Of a stretch of DNA of 64,000 nt, positions 26,395-34,853 are shown one piece after another. The DNA lies in assembly GCF_012849055.1 (NCBI RefSeq), contig NZ_CP051677.1, positions 5,657,001 to 5,721,000 on the forward strand, read 5' to 3'. Every line of letters starts with the position of its first letter. The stretch's first letter is position 1. Position numbers and translations under genes: made by a program. Source of the DNA: Spirosoma rhododendri (lineage in GTDB: Bacteria > Bacteroidota > Bacteroidia > Cytophagales > Spirosomataceae). A model generated the notes under the pieces. It saw only the letters and a list, made by a program, of their open reading frames with translations, was not told the DNA's origin and did no database searches.

Positions 26395-27942
26395 ATGCTC
26401 AAATCTACGCTGCTGCTGTCGCTGCTGTCGGGCAGTCTCGCGCTGGCCCAGTCGACCGTTCCAACCGTTTCTACGTATCAGCCGCCCGCCTTTACTGACC
26501 CCGACCGGGTCAGGAAGATCGAAGCCGCCTGGCCGGTCATCGAAAAGCTGTATCAGGACTACGCGCAGAAGCAGCACTTTCCGGGTATGGCCTTTGGACT
26601 GGTGGTCGACGGAAAGCTGCTGAAAGCGGGTGCTACGGGCTATACCGATCTGGCGACCAAAACCGCAGCCACGCCCGCGTCGCTGTTCCGCATTGCGTCG
26701 ATGACCAAAAGCCTGACCGCGATGGCCATTCTGAAACTGCGCGACGAAGGCAAAATCCGGCTCGACGATCCTGCCGAGCTGTACGTGCCGCAGTTGAAGA
26801 AACTGCGCTATTTGACCACCGATTCGCCCCGCATCACCGTCCGCAACCTGCTCACACACTCGGCCGGTTTTCCCGAAGACAACCCCTACGGCGACCGCCA
26901 ACTGGGCGACTCCGAAGCCGAACTGACGCGCTTCCTCGATGGTGGGGTGTCGCTGTCCAACGTGCCGGGTGTGGCCTACGAATACAGCAATCTGGGCTTC
27001 GTGCTGCTGGGCCGTATCCTGACCAACGTGACCGGCAAACCGTATCAACAATATATCACGGAGTCGATTCTGAAGCCGCTGGGGATGAACGATACGCGCT
27101 GGGAGTACACGCAGGTACCGGCCGACAAGCTGGCGCACGGCTACCGCTGGCAGGGGAACGAATGGCTCGAGGAAGAACTGCTGCATGACGGGTCGCACGG
27201 CGCGATGGGTGGCCTGATTACCTCGATCAACGATTTTAGCAAGTACATGGCCGTGCATCAGCAGGCATCTCCCCCACGTTCGGGTAGCGAAACGGGTCCG
27301 GTTCGGCGGTCGTCGGTACGGGAGATGCAACAACCGTGGACATTCAGCTCCCTCAACGGAGCCTTCCGCTATCCCGACGGCCGCGCCTGCCCCATGACCA
27401 GCAGCTATGCCTACGGTCTGCGCTGGAGCCACGACTGCGGTGATCGCGTCTACGTAGGTCATACCGGTGGCCTACCCGGCTTCGGCAGTCAGTGGTGGAT
27501 CATGCCCGAGTATGGCATCGGCGTCGTGGCGTATGGCAACCTGACCTACGCCAGCATGGGGTCGGTCAACTGGGCAGTACTCGACACACTGATTCGCTCG
27601 GCGGGCTTGACACCGCGTCAGCTGCCCGTTTCGCCGGTTCTGGCGCAGCGCAAAGCCGAACTCGTCAAACTCCTCCCCGACTGGACCAACGCCGAACGCA
27701 GCGGCATCTTCGCCGAAAACTTCTTCCCCGACCACTCGGTCGAACTGCGCCGGCAGGAAGCGCAGGCCTTGTTTAACAAGGTTGGCAAGATTACCAGCGT
27801 GGGTGAGCTGAAGCCCGAAAACCAGCTACGCGGCACCTTTCGCCTGACCGGCGAACGCGGGGCTATCAACGTCTTTTTCACGCTCACCCCCGAAACCCCC
27901 GCCCTAATTCAGCAGCTCGACCTGAACGAGGTGAAGCCGTAG
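26395..27942 (+). CDS. Serine hydrolase, beta-lactamase class C family
   Basis: About 515 residues from the ATG that starts the signal peptide (MLKSTLLLSLLSGSLALAQ). The beta-lactamase/DD-peptidase residues are clear: SxxK as SMTK near residue 105, YxN as YSN near 195, and HTG near 365. The C-terminal 150 residues form an extra small domain common in Bacteroidota family members. Function may be a DD-peptidase, an esterase or an amidase; class C likeness alone does not show drug resistance. It converges with the S41 gene with a one-base gap between stop codons. Confidence 0.85.
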   Translation: MLKSTLLLSLLSGSLALAQSTVPTVSTYQPPAFTDPDRVRKIEAAWPVIEKLYQDYAQKQHFPGMAFGLVVDGKLLKAGATGYTDLATKTAATPASLFRIASMTKSLTAMAILKLRDEGKIRLDDPAELYVPQLKKLRYLTTDSPRITVRNLLTHSAGFPEDNPYGDRQLGDSEAELTRFLDGGVSLSNVPGVAYEYSNLGFVLLGRILTNVTGKPYQQYITESILKPLGMNDTRWEYTQVPADKLAHGYRWQGNEWLEEELLHDGSHGAMGGLITSINDFSKYMAVHQQASPPRSGSETGPVRRSSVREMQQPWTFSSLNGAFRYPDGRACPMTSSYAYGLRWSHDCGDRVYVGHTGGLPGFGSQWWIMPEYGIGVVAYGNLTYASMGSVNWAVLDTLIRSAGLTPRQLPVSPVLAQRKAELVKLLPDWTNAERSGIFAENFFPDHSVELRRQEAQALFNKVGKITSVGELKPENQLRGTFRLTGERGAINVFFTLTPETPALIQQLDLNEVKP

Positions 27943-27943
27943 C

Positions 27944-29698
27944 TTACCGGGCTTTCTTGGCCTTACCTTTTACCGCAGTAGCCCCGACGCCGAGCTGGGT
28001 TAAGGCTGCTTCCAATACCGTATCGCGCCCCAACTGGACATCAGCAACTGTAGGCCGAACTAACAGTTGGGGTTGAATACCCTTGGCGTTCCACTCTGTC
28101 CCATCGGGATACATGTCCCGCTTGGTACAGACGCGGGCCATCACCCCGCCGGGCAAGGCAAACGCCAGCGGTTGCCCGGTGCTACCGCCCGTTGGTTCGC
28201 CGATAATCGTTCCCCGTTTCATGGCATCGAATACCACGGCGAAATCTTCGGCGGCAGAGAAGGTTTCGCCACTCGTCAGCACAACGACAGGTTTGGTATA
28301 CAGGTGCTTACCGTTGGGTTGCCAGCTGTTACCGCTTTCAACCGACTCCAGCACGACACCTTCACCCCGCGCCCGACGCAGCGGACTGTAAAGCCGCGAT
28401 TCATACGAGCCGGTTTTCATAGGCTTATCGGTCAGGTAGCTCAGGATGTTCCACCCGTAGTCGCTGCTGCCGCCCCCATTTCGGCGAACGTCGAGAATCA
28501 GCGCACTTGTTGGCGCGATGGAATCGTAAGCGGCTTTAAAACGGGTAAGCGCCTGATCGTCATCGAAGCTATTGAGCTGCACGTAAGCTACATTACCCGG
28601 CAGAATACGAAACGCAAAGGCCGGTTCGGGATTGAGTTTACCATAGCCGAAGCGCGGTAAAACACGGGTGAACGTCTGCCCTTTAGCGTCGCGGAAACTA
28701 ACCGTTACCGGCTTATCTTTTGGGCCGCGTAACAGGTTGTACAGGTACGTTTGCACATCCAGGTTTTGCGTTGTCGAACCGGCCTGATAGGGTCGCACAT
28801 ATTGATCGGCGTACGCCTTGGCAGGCATGCCGTCGATGGTGACGATTTCCAGCCCGGGCCGAATACCCGTGCGTTGCAGGCTATCACTCATGACAGTCTG
28901 CACCAGCACTTTATTCTCAACAAGCACAGCACCGACGGGTGGACGACGCGATACGGAATCAGCCAGTTGATTGTCGCCGGCCCAAACCCCGGTATGGCCG
29001 TCGTGAAGCTGCGCGACGAAGCGTTTCAACACGCGGTAATAGTCGGCCGTGGAGCGCGTCGCACGAACGTTGGGCAGGTAATCCAGATACAGCTTGTCCC
29101 AATCGATAGTGGGAACGTGATCGAAATACGCAAAGTTGTACTTGGCTTCCGACCACAATTTCGACAGATCAGCCACTTTCTCGTCGTCGCTGATATTGAC
29201 CTGATAAGGCGTTTTGAGGGCTTCGGAGTTAAACAGCCGATCACCAATCATAGCTTTCGTTATCAGATCGGCGATGACTGGTTGTTTACGTACGTCCGCG
29301 AACGCGGGTTCCTCATTAACCCATTTCACGTAGTATTGAGCCCGTTTGCCAGACAGCAGATAGGTCAGTACAGTAGCCGCCTTTTCTGTCTGCCCCATCT
29401 TAGCCTGAACCACCGCCAGGTCAAACGACATATCCCCCTTCCGGGCCATCAGGTATTGGTTGACTTTGGCCAGTTCCTGCACCTCCGGGCGGTGGTAATA
29501 GGCCATCGCATCGAGCAGAATCTGTTCGGCCTTTTTCAGGCTATCGACTGGCGGATTAGGCGCGTCACCGACGATTTTATCGGCCCGCCGACGTTCGCCC
29601 TGCAAATACTCGTATTCCTTCATGCCGGGCCGCGCATCCTGTGCGAAGCCAATCAGCGTACTAACCACAACAGACAGAAGCGTAAAAACAGTTTTCAT
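27944..29698 (-). CDS. S41 family (C-terminal processing-like) peptidase
   Basis: A 584-residue exported serine peptidase. The ATG at 29698 begins a signal peptide (MKTVFTLLSVVVSTLIGFAQ). The N-terminal half is helical with a TPR-like part; a PDZ-like region follows around residues 265-330; the C-terminal catalytic core has LILDVRRNGGG and the nucleophile Ser in SGETFSAAEDFA, then GTIIGEPTGGSTG. It is of the tricorn/CtpA-like S41 type. It may degrade misfolded or tagged proteins in the envelope. It is convergent with the serine hydrolase gene, with one base between stops. Confidence 0.85.
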   Translation of the reverse strand: MKTVFTLLSVVVSTLIGFAQDARPGMKEYEYLQGERRRADKIVGDAPNPPVDSLKKAEQILLDAMAYYHRPEVQELAKVNQYLMARKGDMSFDLAVVQAKMGQTEKAATVLTYLLSGKRAQYYVKWVNEEPAFADVRKQPVIADLITKAMIGDRLFNSEALKTPYQVNISDDEKVADLSKLWSEAKYNFAYFDHVPTIDWDKLYLDYLPNVRATRSTADYYRVLKRFVAQLHDGHTGVWAGDNQLADSVSRRPPVGAVLVENKVLVQTVMSDSLQRTGIRPGLEIVTIDGMPAKAYADQYVRPYQAGSTTQNLDVQTYLYNLLRGPKDKPVTVSFRDAKGQTFTRVLPRFGYGKLNPEPAFAFRILPGNVAYVQLNSFDDDQALTRFKAAYDSIAPTSALILDVRRNGGGSSDYGWNILSYLTDKPMKTGSYESRLYSPLRRARGEGVVLESVESGNSWQPNGKHLYTKPVVVLTSGETFSAAEDFAVVFDAMKRGTIIGEPTGGSTGQPLAFALPGGVMARVCTKRDMYPDGTEWNAKGIQPQLLVRPTVADVQLGRDTVLEAALTQLGVGATAVKGKAKKAR

Positions 29699-29814
29699 GA
29701 GGTAAGTAGACCAGGGGTTGTCGATAGTGACATAACGTAGAGTCCGCAAAAAAATGATGCGTTGTTTCGTACTCGGTCGTCATTTCGTCTCCAGCGTCAG
29801 CATCGCGAAACACG

Positions 29815-30111
29815 TCACGAAACCTCTTCTAGTTTCTCCCCCGAAAACGCCACTGCTTTCTCAGCAAACAGCACTTTTGTCGCGGCCCAGGTCGTGCGGA
29901 ACAGCTCACTTTGCCGGTAGGCTTCCAGCGCATCGGCGGATTCCCACAAGCTGTACGTCATGCGCACGGCGGGGTTTTCGGGATCGCGCAGGAGTTCGAG
30001 ATGGTGGTTGCCGGGAAAGGCGCGAATGTGGGCTTTCGACCGGTCGAAGATTGCATGGAAGTCAGCCAGCTTATCCGGCTGGAAGGTCATGCGAACGATT
30101 CTAACAAGCAT
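29815..30111 (-). CDS. Antibiotic biosynthesis monooxygenase (ABM)-domain protein
   Basis: A 98-residue ferredoxin-like fold protein of the ABM/YgiN group: MLVRIVRMTFQPDKLADF, then FPGNHHLELLRDPENP and MTYSLWESADALEAYRQSELF, which is the standard ABM helix. Proteins of this size are quinol or haem-handling monooxygenases, or just dimeric stress proteins. The His pair in GNHHLEL is the likely active-site region. It has no clear operon partner; the S41 gene begins 116 bases downstream. Confidence 0.8.
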   Translation of the reverse strand: MLVRIVRMTFQPDKLADFHAIFDRSKAHIRAFPGNHHLELLRDPENPAVRMTYSLWESADALEAYRQSELFRTTWAATKVLFAEKAVAFSGEKLEEVS

Positions 30112-30120
30112 ATTCTTTTT

Positions 30121-30683
30121 AACACAGAGACACGGAGAACACAGTGCTAATCAACAAACTAATCGGTATCGAACCGCCTTACCACACCGCAATTATGCGT
30201 TGCTTTGCAGCAAAATCCCACCGCATACCATGTCAAAAATTGAATATAATGATCTGAGCCGGGCAATCATTGGCGGCTGTATTGACGTGCATCGCGAACT
30301 TGGCCCCGGTTTACTGGAAAGCGTTTACGAAGAGTGCCTTGCGTTTGAATTGCAGAGTCGGGGGTTGTTTGTCGAACGACAGTACGAACTTCCCGTCGTC
30401 TATAAAGATCAGGTACTGAGTAAAACGTTCGTTATGGACTTGATTGTCAACGGCCTGATCGTTGTGGAGTTGAAAGCCGTTCAAACCCTGCTACCCGTCC
30501 GCGAAGTACAGTTACTAACTTACCTCCGCATGGCCCGCCTTAAGCTTGGTTTGTTGATTAATTTCAACGTCGAACTGATGCGCGATGGGATCATTCGCAA
30601 AATCAATGGTTATCTCTAGCAAAGGCGCATTGAGCACACAACGTAACCATCTCTTGTTTCTGTGTTCTCTGTGTCTCTGTGTT
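30121..30683. repeat. Family B inverted repeat pair flanking the GxxExxY gene
   Basis: Arms 30121-30144 and 30660-30683 are inverted copies (23 of 24), the same sequence class as at 19985-20093 and 56222-56303. Elsewhere the arms are 34-57 bases apart; here a 515-base segment with a protein gene sits between them. The structure looks like a small element with a passenger gene. Confidence 0.85.
30230..30619 (+). CDS. GxxExxY family protein (PD-(D/E)XK-like)
   Basis: A 129-residue protein starting MSKIEYNDLSRAIIGGCIDV; the frame extends upstream but the ATG at 30230 gives the family form. The name motif is seen in GPGLLESVYEECLAFEL. Further on, VMDLIVNGLIVVELKAV fits the D-x(n)-ExK core of PD-(D/E)XK nucleases, and LLTYLRMARLKLGLLINF is the conserved C-terminal helix and strand. 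The function in the cell is unknown. It lies inside a family B inverted repeat, without neighbours of its own. Confidence 0.85.
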   Translation: MSKIEYNDLSRAIIGGCIDVHRELGPGLLESVYEECLAFELQSRGLFVERQYELPVVYKDQVLSKTFVMDLIVNGLIVVELKAVQTLLPVREVQLLTYLRMARLKLGLLINFNVELMRDGIIRKINGYL

Positions 30684-30731
30684 GAAAATCCTTTGTTAAA
30701 ATCCTGCATTGAAAATTAACTCCTAAACCCA

Positions 30732-31703
30732 ATGAATTATCGCACATTTGGCCGCACGGGCTGGAACATCTCTGAAATTGGCTACGGTATGTGGGGCCTG
30801 GCGGGCTGGACCGGCTCCGAACGCGAAACCACCGACAAAGCCCTCGACCTCGCCGTCGAGCGCGGCTGCAACTTCTTCGACACAGCCTGGGGCTACGGCG
30901 AAGGACTGAGCGAGCGCATCCTCGGCGAACTGCTCAAGCGCAATCCGGACAAAAAGCTGTACGTCGCAACGAAGATTCCACCAAAGAACCGCATCTGGCC
31001 CTCAAAACCAGAGTTCCAGTTGAACGACGTGTTCCCGTCGGATTACATCGTGGAATACGTCGACAAAAGTTTGCAAAATCTGGGCGTCGAGACGATTGAC
31101 CTGATGCAGTTTCACGTTTGGGAAGACAGCTGGGCCGACCGCGACGAGTGGAAAGACGCTATCACCAAACTAAGCGAACAGGGCAAAGTGCAGGCGTGGG
31201 GCATCAGCCTGAACCGCTGGGAACCAGACAATTCGCTCAACACACTGAAAACCGGGCTGATCGACGCGGTGCAGGTCATCTATAACATCTTCGACCAAAA
31301 CCCGGAAGACAACCTGTTTCCGCTCTGCAAAAAGCTGAACCTGGGCATCATCGCCCGCGTGCCATTCGACGAAGGAACATTGACGGGGACGTTCACGAAG
31401 GAAACCACTTTCCCCGCCGACGACTGGCGCTCGACGTACTTCGTACCGGAAAACCTCAACAGCAGCGTCGACCATGCCGATGCGCTGAAGCCACTAATTC
31501 CGGCCGGAATGACGATGCCCGAAATGGCGCTGCGGTTCATCCTGAGCAACCCCGACGTCCACACGACCATCCCCGGTATGCGCCAACTCCGCAACGTCGA
31601 AGCCAACACCGCCGTCAGCGACGGGAAGGGCCTAACACCCGAACTCCTGCACGAGCTGAAAGGCCACCGCTGGGACCGCACTCCGACGGAATGGAGCCAG
31701 TAG
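30732..31703 (+). CDS. Aldo/keto reductase
   Basis: A 323-residue NADPH-dependent oxidoreductase of the AKR superfamily. The barrel starts with GWNISEIGYGMWGLAGW; the catalytic tetrad is mostly visible: Asp/Tyr in FFDTAWGYGEGLSERILG, Lys in VATKIPP, and the His position in IDLMQFHVW. The coenzyme site is likely in IPGMRQLRNVEAN near the end. This type reduces aldehydes, ketones or sugars; the substrate is not known. It is followed by a family A palindrome and then by the two-component system. Confidence 0.9.
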   Translation: MNYRTFGRTGWNISEIGYGMWGLAGWTGSERETTDKALDLAVERGCNFFDTAWGYGEGLSERILGELLKRNPDKKLYVATKIPPKNRIWPSKPEFQLNDVFPSDYIVEYVDKSLQNLGVETIDLMQFHVWEDSWADRDEWKDAITKLSEQGKVQAWGISLNRWEPDNSLNTLKTGLIDAVQVIYNIFDQNPEDNLFPLCKKLNLGIIARVPFDEGTLTGTFTKETTFPADDWRSTYFVPENLNSSVDHADALKPLIPAGMTMPEMALRFILSNPDVHTTIPGMRQLRNVEANTAVSDGKGLTPELLHELKGHRWDRTPTEWSQ

Positions 31704-31710
31704 TTTTTTG

Positions 31711-31783
31711 GGTTTAAGGGTCAAGGTTTAATGTTTAAGGTCATTGACCCTAAACGTTAAACCTTGAACTTTGACCATTAAAC
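31711..31783. repeat. Palindromic repeat, family A (GGTTTAATGTTTAAGG)
   Basis: Arms around 31711-31743 and 31744-31783 are inverted with a 6-base indel; they contain GTTTAAGG/CCTTAAAC-type motifs. It follows the AKR stop by 7 bases and comes just before the response regulator ATG. Five copies of this family were found between 31 and 52.5 kb. Confidence 0.75.
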
Positions 31784-31789
31784 TCACAC

Positions 31790-32476
31790 ATGAAACTCCT
31801 CCTCGTTGAAGACGAACCAGCGTTGCAGCAGTCGGTGCGGCAGTACCTGACGGGTGAAGGGTATACCGTGACGACGGCAGACACCTACCGGCAGGCCACC
31901 GAACGAGCCAACGACTACGACTATGATTGCGTGGTGGTCGACCTGATGCTGCCCGACGGCAACGGGCTGGACTTGGTGCGTGAACTGAAACAGCGGCAGT
32001 CGAGCGCGGGAATTATCGTTATAACAGCTAAAGACGCCCTCGCCGACAAACTGACGGGTCTCGACGCCGGTGCCGACGATTACCTGACCAAGCCGTTCCA
32101 CCTGCCCGAACTCAACGCCCGCATCCGGTCGGTGCTGCGCCGGCGGCTGTTTGGCGGGCAGGCCAAGATGCAGGTGGGCGAGCTGACACTGTGGCCCGAG
32201 CAGCAGCGCGTCAGCGTAGGTACTACCGACGTAAAACTGACCGCCAAAGAGTACGAACTGCTGCTGTTCTTCGTAACGAACGCCGAGCGGGTTTTATCGA
32301 AATCAGCCATTGCCGAACACGTCTGGGGCGACGCGATGGACATGGCCGACTCCCACGATTTCCTGTACACGCACGTCAAGAACCTGCGCCGAAAACTCAT
32401 CGCGGCCGGTTGCCCCGACTACGTGCAGACGCGCTACGGAGCCGGCTACGTCTTCTCAACCCGCACCGACGCATGA
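31790..32476 (+). CDS. OmpR/PhoB-family response regulator
   Basis: A 228-residue two-domain regulator. The receiver has the acidic pair (VEDEP), the phospho-acceptor Asp51 in VVVDLMLPDGNG and Lys101 in LTKPFHLPEL. The C-terminal part is a winged helix with LTAKEYELLLFF, the OmpR signature, and VWGDAMDM. It overlaps the kinase gene by four bases (ATGA). Target genes are unknown; the TonB receptor downstream is a possible one, which is only inference from position. Confidence 0.93.
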   Translation: MKLLLVEDEPALQQSVRQYLTGEGYTVTTADTYRQATERANDYDYDCVVVDLMLPDGNGLDLVRELKQRQSSAGIIVITAKDALADKLTGLDAGADDYLTKPFHLPELNARIRSVLRRRLFGGQAKMQVGELTLWPEQQRVSVGTTDVKLTAKEYELLLFFVTNAERVLSKSAIAEHVWGDAMDMADSHDFLYTHVKNLRRKLIAAGCPDYVQTRYGAGYVFSTRTDA

Positions 32477-33744
32477 GCCTGCTTGGTCAGACGGCCCGCT
32501 ACCTGCTGCTATCGGCACTGGTCATAGCCGCGCTGGGGTCAGTGGGTTTTTACGTGCTTATCCATCGGCAGATTCAGCACGAAGTTGATGAGATTCTGGC
32601 AAACCGGGTCGAGCACGTCCGGTTGCAGCTTGGCCGACCGACCGATTCGGCAGCGACCCGCCAACTGACTGCGCCAACCAGCAACCCACGCACAGAGCGA
32701 GTTGCTTTGCCCGAAAAAACCCGGTTCAGCGACGCCGTGCAGATCGACTCGCTCGACGGTAACCGGCGTATCGACATCCGCCAACTGGAAAAGACCGTTA
32801 CGGTCGACGGCCAACACTACCGCGTTACGACGTACGAACCGTACTTCGAATTCAATGAGCTGACCCGCGAACTGTCGGGGGTTGTGATACTGGCGTTTCT
32901 GCTGCTGATGGGCTTGTCGGTGGGGGTCGGGCTGGGGCTGGCGCGTCGGCTGTGGCGTCCCTTTCACGCAACCGTCGATCAGCTACCCGCCGTGCAGTTC
33001 GATACGGGAATCCAACCCGTGTTCCCGATCAGTTCGGTGCGCGAGTTCAACCTGCTGAGCCGGTCACTAACCGACCTGACCCGCAAGCTGCGCCGGCAAT
33101 TTCTACTGCAAAAACAATTCACCGAAAACGCATCGCACGAGTTGCAGACACCCCTCGCCGTGGCGGCTGCCGAACTCGACCACCTCATGCAGTCGGAGCA
33201 CCTGAATGCGACCGATCACCGGCATCTGCAACAGGTTTCGTCGGCACTGAACCGCATGAGTCAGCTAAGCCGGTCGCTGCTGTTGCTGACGCAGGTGGAG
33301 AACAATCAGTTTGCCGACGCCGACACGGTCGATCTGAGCGCGCTGCTGCATCAGTTTCTTGGCGAATACGAGCCGTTTTTCACCCACAAAAACATTGCTC
33401 TGACATCGTGCATTAGTCCGGGCGTACTGCTGTCGATCAATCGGCAACTGGCGACCATTCTGTTGACCAACCTGCTGAAAAATGCCGTTCGGCACGGTGA
33501 ATCAGACGGGCGCGTTCAACTCGCACTGACGCCGGATTTGCTGACGATCAGCAATACGGGTGCGCCCCTGCCCTTCGCCGATTCGCTGCTGTTTACCCGC
33601 TTCGTCCGTAACCCCGCCCGCCCCGACTCGACGGGTCTTGGCCTGGCCCTTATCAGGCAAATCGCCGACCGGTATCAGTTGCCGCTGGCTTACCAATACG
33701 ACCCCACCGACCGGATGCACACGTTCCGGCTGGGGCTACGATGA
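32473..33744 (+). CDS. Sensor histidine kinase
   Basis: A 423-residue membrane kinase that starts ATGA-overlapped with the regulator. Two membrane helices (about residues 10-30 and 135-160) enclose a sensor domain of about 105 residues. The H box reads NASHELQTPLAVAAAEL; the ATP-binding part has LLKNAVRHGE (N box) and GLGLALIRQ (G2). The G1 DxG motif is changed to ISNTG, as in many Bacteroidota kinases. It probably phosphorylates the regulator encoded just before it. Its end overlaps the convergent gene 33736-34017 by nine bases. Confidence 0.92.
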   Translation: MSLLGQTARYLLLSALVIAALGSVGFYVLIHRQIQHEVDEILANRVEHVRLQLGRPTDSAATRQLTAPTSNPRTERVALPEKTRFSDAVQIDSLDGNRRIDIRQLEKTVTVDGQHYRVTTYEPYFEFNELTRELSGVVILAFLLLMGLSVGVGLGLARRLWRPFHATVDQLPAVQFDTGIQPVFPISSVREFNLLSRSLTDLTRKLRRQFLLQKQFTENASHELQTPLAVAAAELDHLMQSEHLNATDHRHLQQVSSALNRMSQLSRSLLLLTQVENNQFADADTVDLSALLHQFLGEYEPFFTHKNIALTSCISPGVLLSINRQLATILLTNLLKNAVRHGESDGRVQLALTPDLLTISNTGAPLPFADSLLFTRFVRNPARPDSTGLGLALIRQIADRYQLPLAYQYDPTDRMHTFRLGLR

Positions 33745-34017
33745 GCGCAGGAAAAAGTAAAAAACGGGTGCGATGAGCACACCCTCGACGATCCAGATAT
33801 AAAGCGGATTATCGTTAGTCAGCCGCCGGACGAGCAGGTGAATCGCCACGCAGAAAGCCGCTAATGGTAGGCCAAGGATAATTTCGAGCGGGTAGTCGCG
33901 CTGTTGGTCGGGGGTTCCGTACAGCGTAAAATACAGACCGTGGAATGTCCAGTACAAACCCAGCACTACCCCAAACACCAGGGGCGCAATCCAGCTTGCC
34001 AGTTTCTCAATGTTCAT
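33736..34017 (-). CDS. Small membrane protein, unknown
   Basis: A 93-residue protein from MNIEKLASWIAPLVFGVVLG; an earlier in-frame ATG at 34059 adds 14 polar residues, less likely. About three hydrophobic helices (residues 8-30, 45-62, 72-90) with polar loops. Its 3' end overlaps the kinase gene on the other strand by nine bases. Not recognised. Confidence 0.6.
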   Translation of the reverse strand: MNIEKLASWIAPLVFGVVLGLYWTFHGLYFTLYGTPDQQRDYPLEIILGLPLAAFCVAIHLLVRRLTNDNPLYIWIVEGVLIAPVFYFFLRSS

Positions 34018-34071
34018 GGCATCGTTTGTTGGTTTAGTAAACAAACGAATTCGGAGCAAGTCGGGATTTCG

Positions 34072-34533
34072 CTAGTTCATCAGCGACCGCAACGAAGCAG
34101 GGGCCACAAAACGGAGGTCGAGAAATGGGCCGTGCAGGTGATCGAAATCGGCATCGGTCGTTACCAGCGTCAGCCCAAGTAGCGACGCCGTAGCCGCAAT
34201 CCACAGATCATGCTTACCCATATTGCGCGGAGTAATGAACGGGACCTTTGGGAAATTCAGGTGCTTCCGCTGACTGTAAGCGTCGATATGAATGTACGTT
34301 TTGAGAAACGTCTGACTCATTTCGACAATCTGCGCTTCGTCGAGGGCCATCTCCAGACGATGGCGTCTATCTTGAGACCAATTTTGCTGAAAAGCAATCG
34401 ACTCTACTTCAGCTATACTAGCGAACGAAACGTGTATGTTCCGATTATCAGGATTAATGGCTTGAAGTATTTTGTAACCAGATGTGTCGCGGGCAAGGTA
34501 AAGGAGGATATTAGTATCGAAAAGAAGGTTCAT
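34072..34533 (-). CDS. VapC-like PIN-domain toxin
   Basis: A 153-residue PIN nuclease with the acidic metal-binding residues seen in LLFDTNILLYLARD (near residue 6), KHDLWIAATASLLG and TTDADFDHL near residue 130. These define VapC-type RNases that cut RNA when free of the antitoxin. Its ATG overlaps the upstream gene stop by four bases (ATGA), so antitoxin and toxin are translationally coupled. No similarity to the aspS-located PIN toxin was seen beyond the domain. Confidence 0.85.
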   Translation of the reverse strand: MNLLFDTNILLYLARDTSGYKILQAINPDNRNIHVSFASIAEVESIAFQQNWSQDRRHRLEMALDEAQIVEMSQTFLKTYIHIDAYSQRKHLNFPKVPFITPRNMGKHDLWIAATASLLGLTLVTTDADFDHLHGPFLDLRFVAPASLRSLMN

Positions 34534-34733
34534 TTGCGCTTTAGGTCCTCCAGTGCCGCGTCAAGTTCTTCGTCAGTAATCGGTTCACCACCCAGATTGT
34601 AAAGCTTTTTCGGGTCGTGGCCCGTCAATCTAGCGAAAGCAGTAGCGCCCCCGGCCGCGATGATTTCGTCGGCGGAGTACGTTTTGAATTTCTTGAAGAA
34701 GGGACGCTGATCGTCTATTTTTTCGGACTGCAT
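34530..34733 (-). CDS. Antitoxin of the VapC-like toxin
   Basis: About 67 residues from the ATG at 34733 (MQSEKIDDQRPFFKKFK); a longer frame to 34847 starts with a region not like the family and running into the divergent TonB receptor's promoter region. It contains ADEIIAAGGATAFARLTG and ends ITDEELDAALEDLKRK, an acidic helix typical of PIN-partner antitoxins. Its stop and the toxin's start overlap as ATGA. Likely represses its own promoter; no operator was spotted. Confidence 0.75.
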   Translation of the reverse strand: MQSEKIDDQRPFFKKFKTYSADEIIAAGGATAFARLTGHDPKKLYNLGGEPITDEELDAALEDLKRK

Positions 34734-34853
34734 GGTGTGTTGGGTACGTTCTATGTACGAAACAACAAAATAATCACTAGAATTCATACGAGTCTGCCGC
34801 TTCAAAGTTGCTTCAGATTTGCGCCCGAAACTTGCCGTCTGATTCATACGCTG

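Noticed and set aside
26272..27462. A 396-codon open frame opposite the serine hydrolase
   Set aside because: The serine hydrolase on the plus strand has SMTK, YSN and HTG in order; the opposite frame is only a consequence of G+C-rich codons.
28751..29740. A 329-codon plus-strand frame opposite the S41 peptidase
   Set aside because: No recognisable features, whereas the S41 gene has a signal peptide and catalytic motifs.
32191..32472. An extended start for the histidine kinase within the regulator gene
   Set aside because: The ATG at 32473 gives the standard ATGA overlap and starts just before the first membrane helix.
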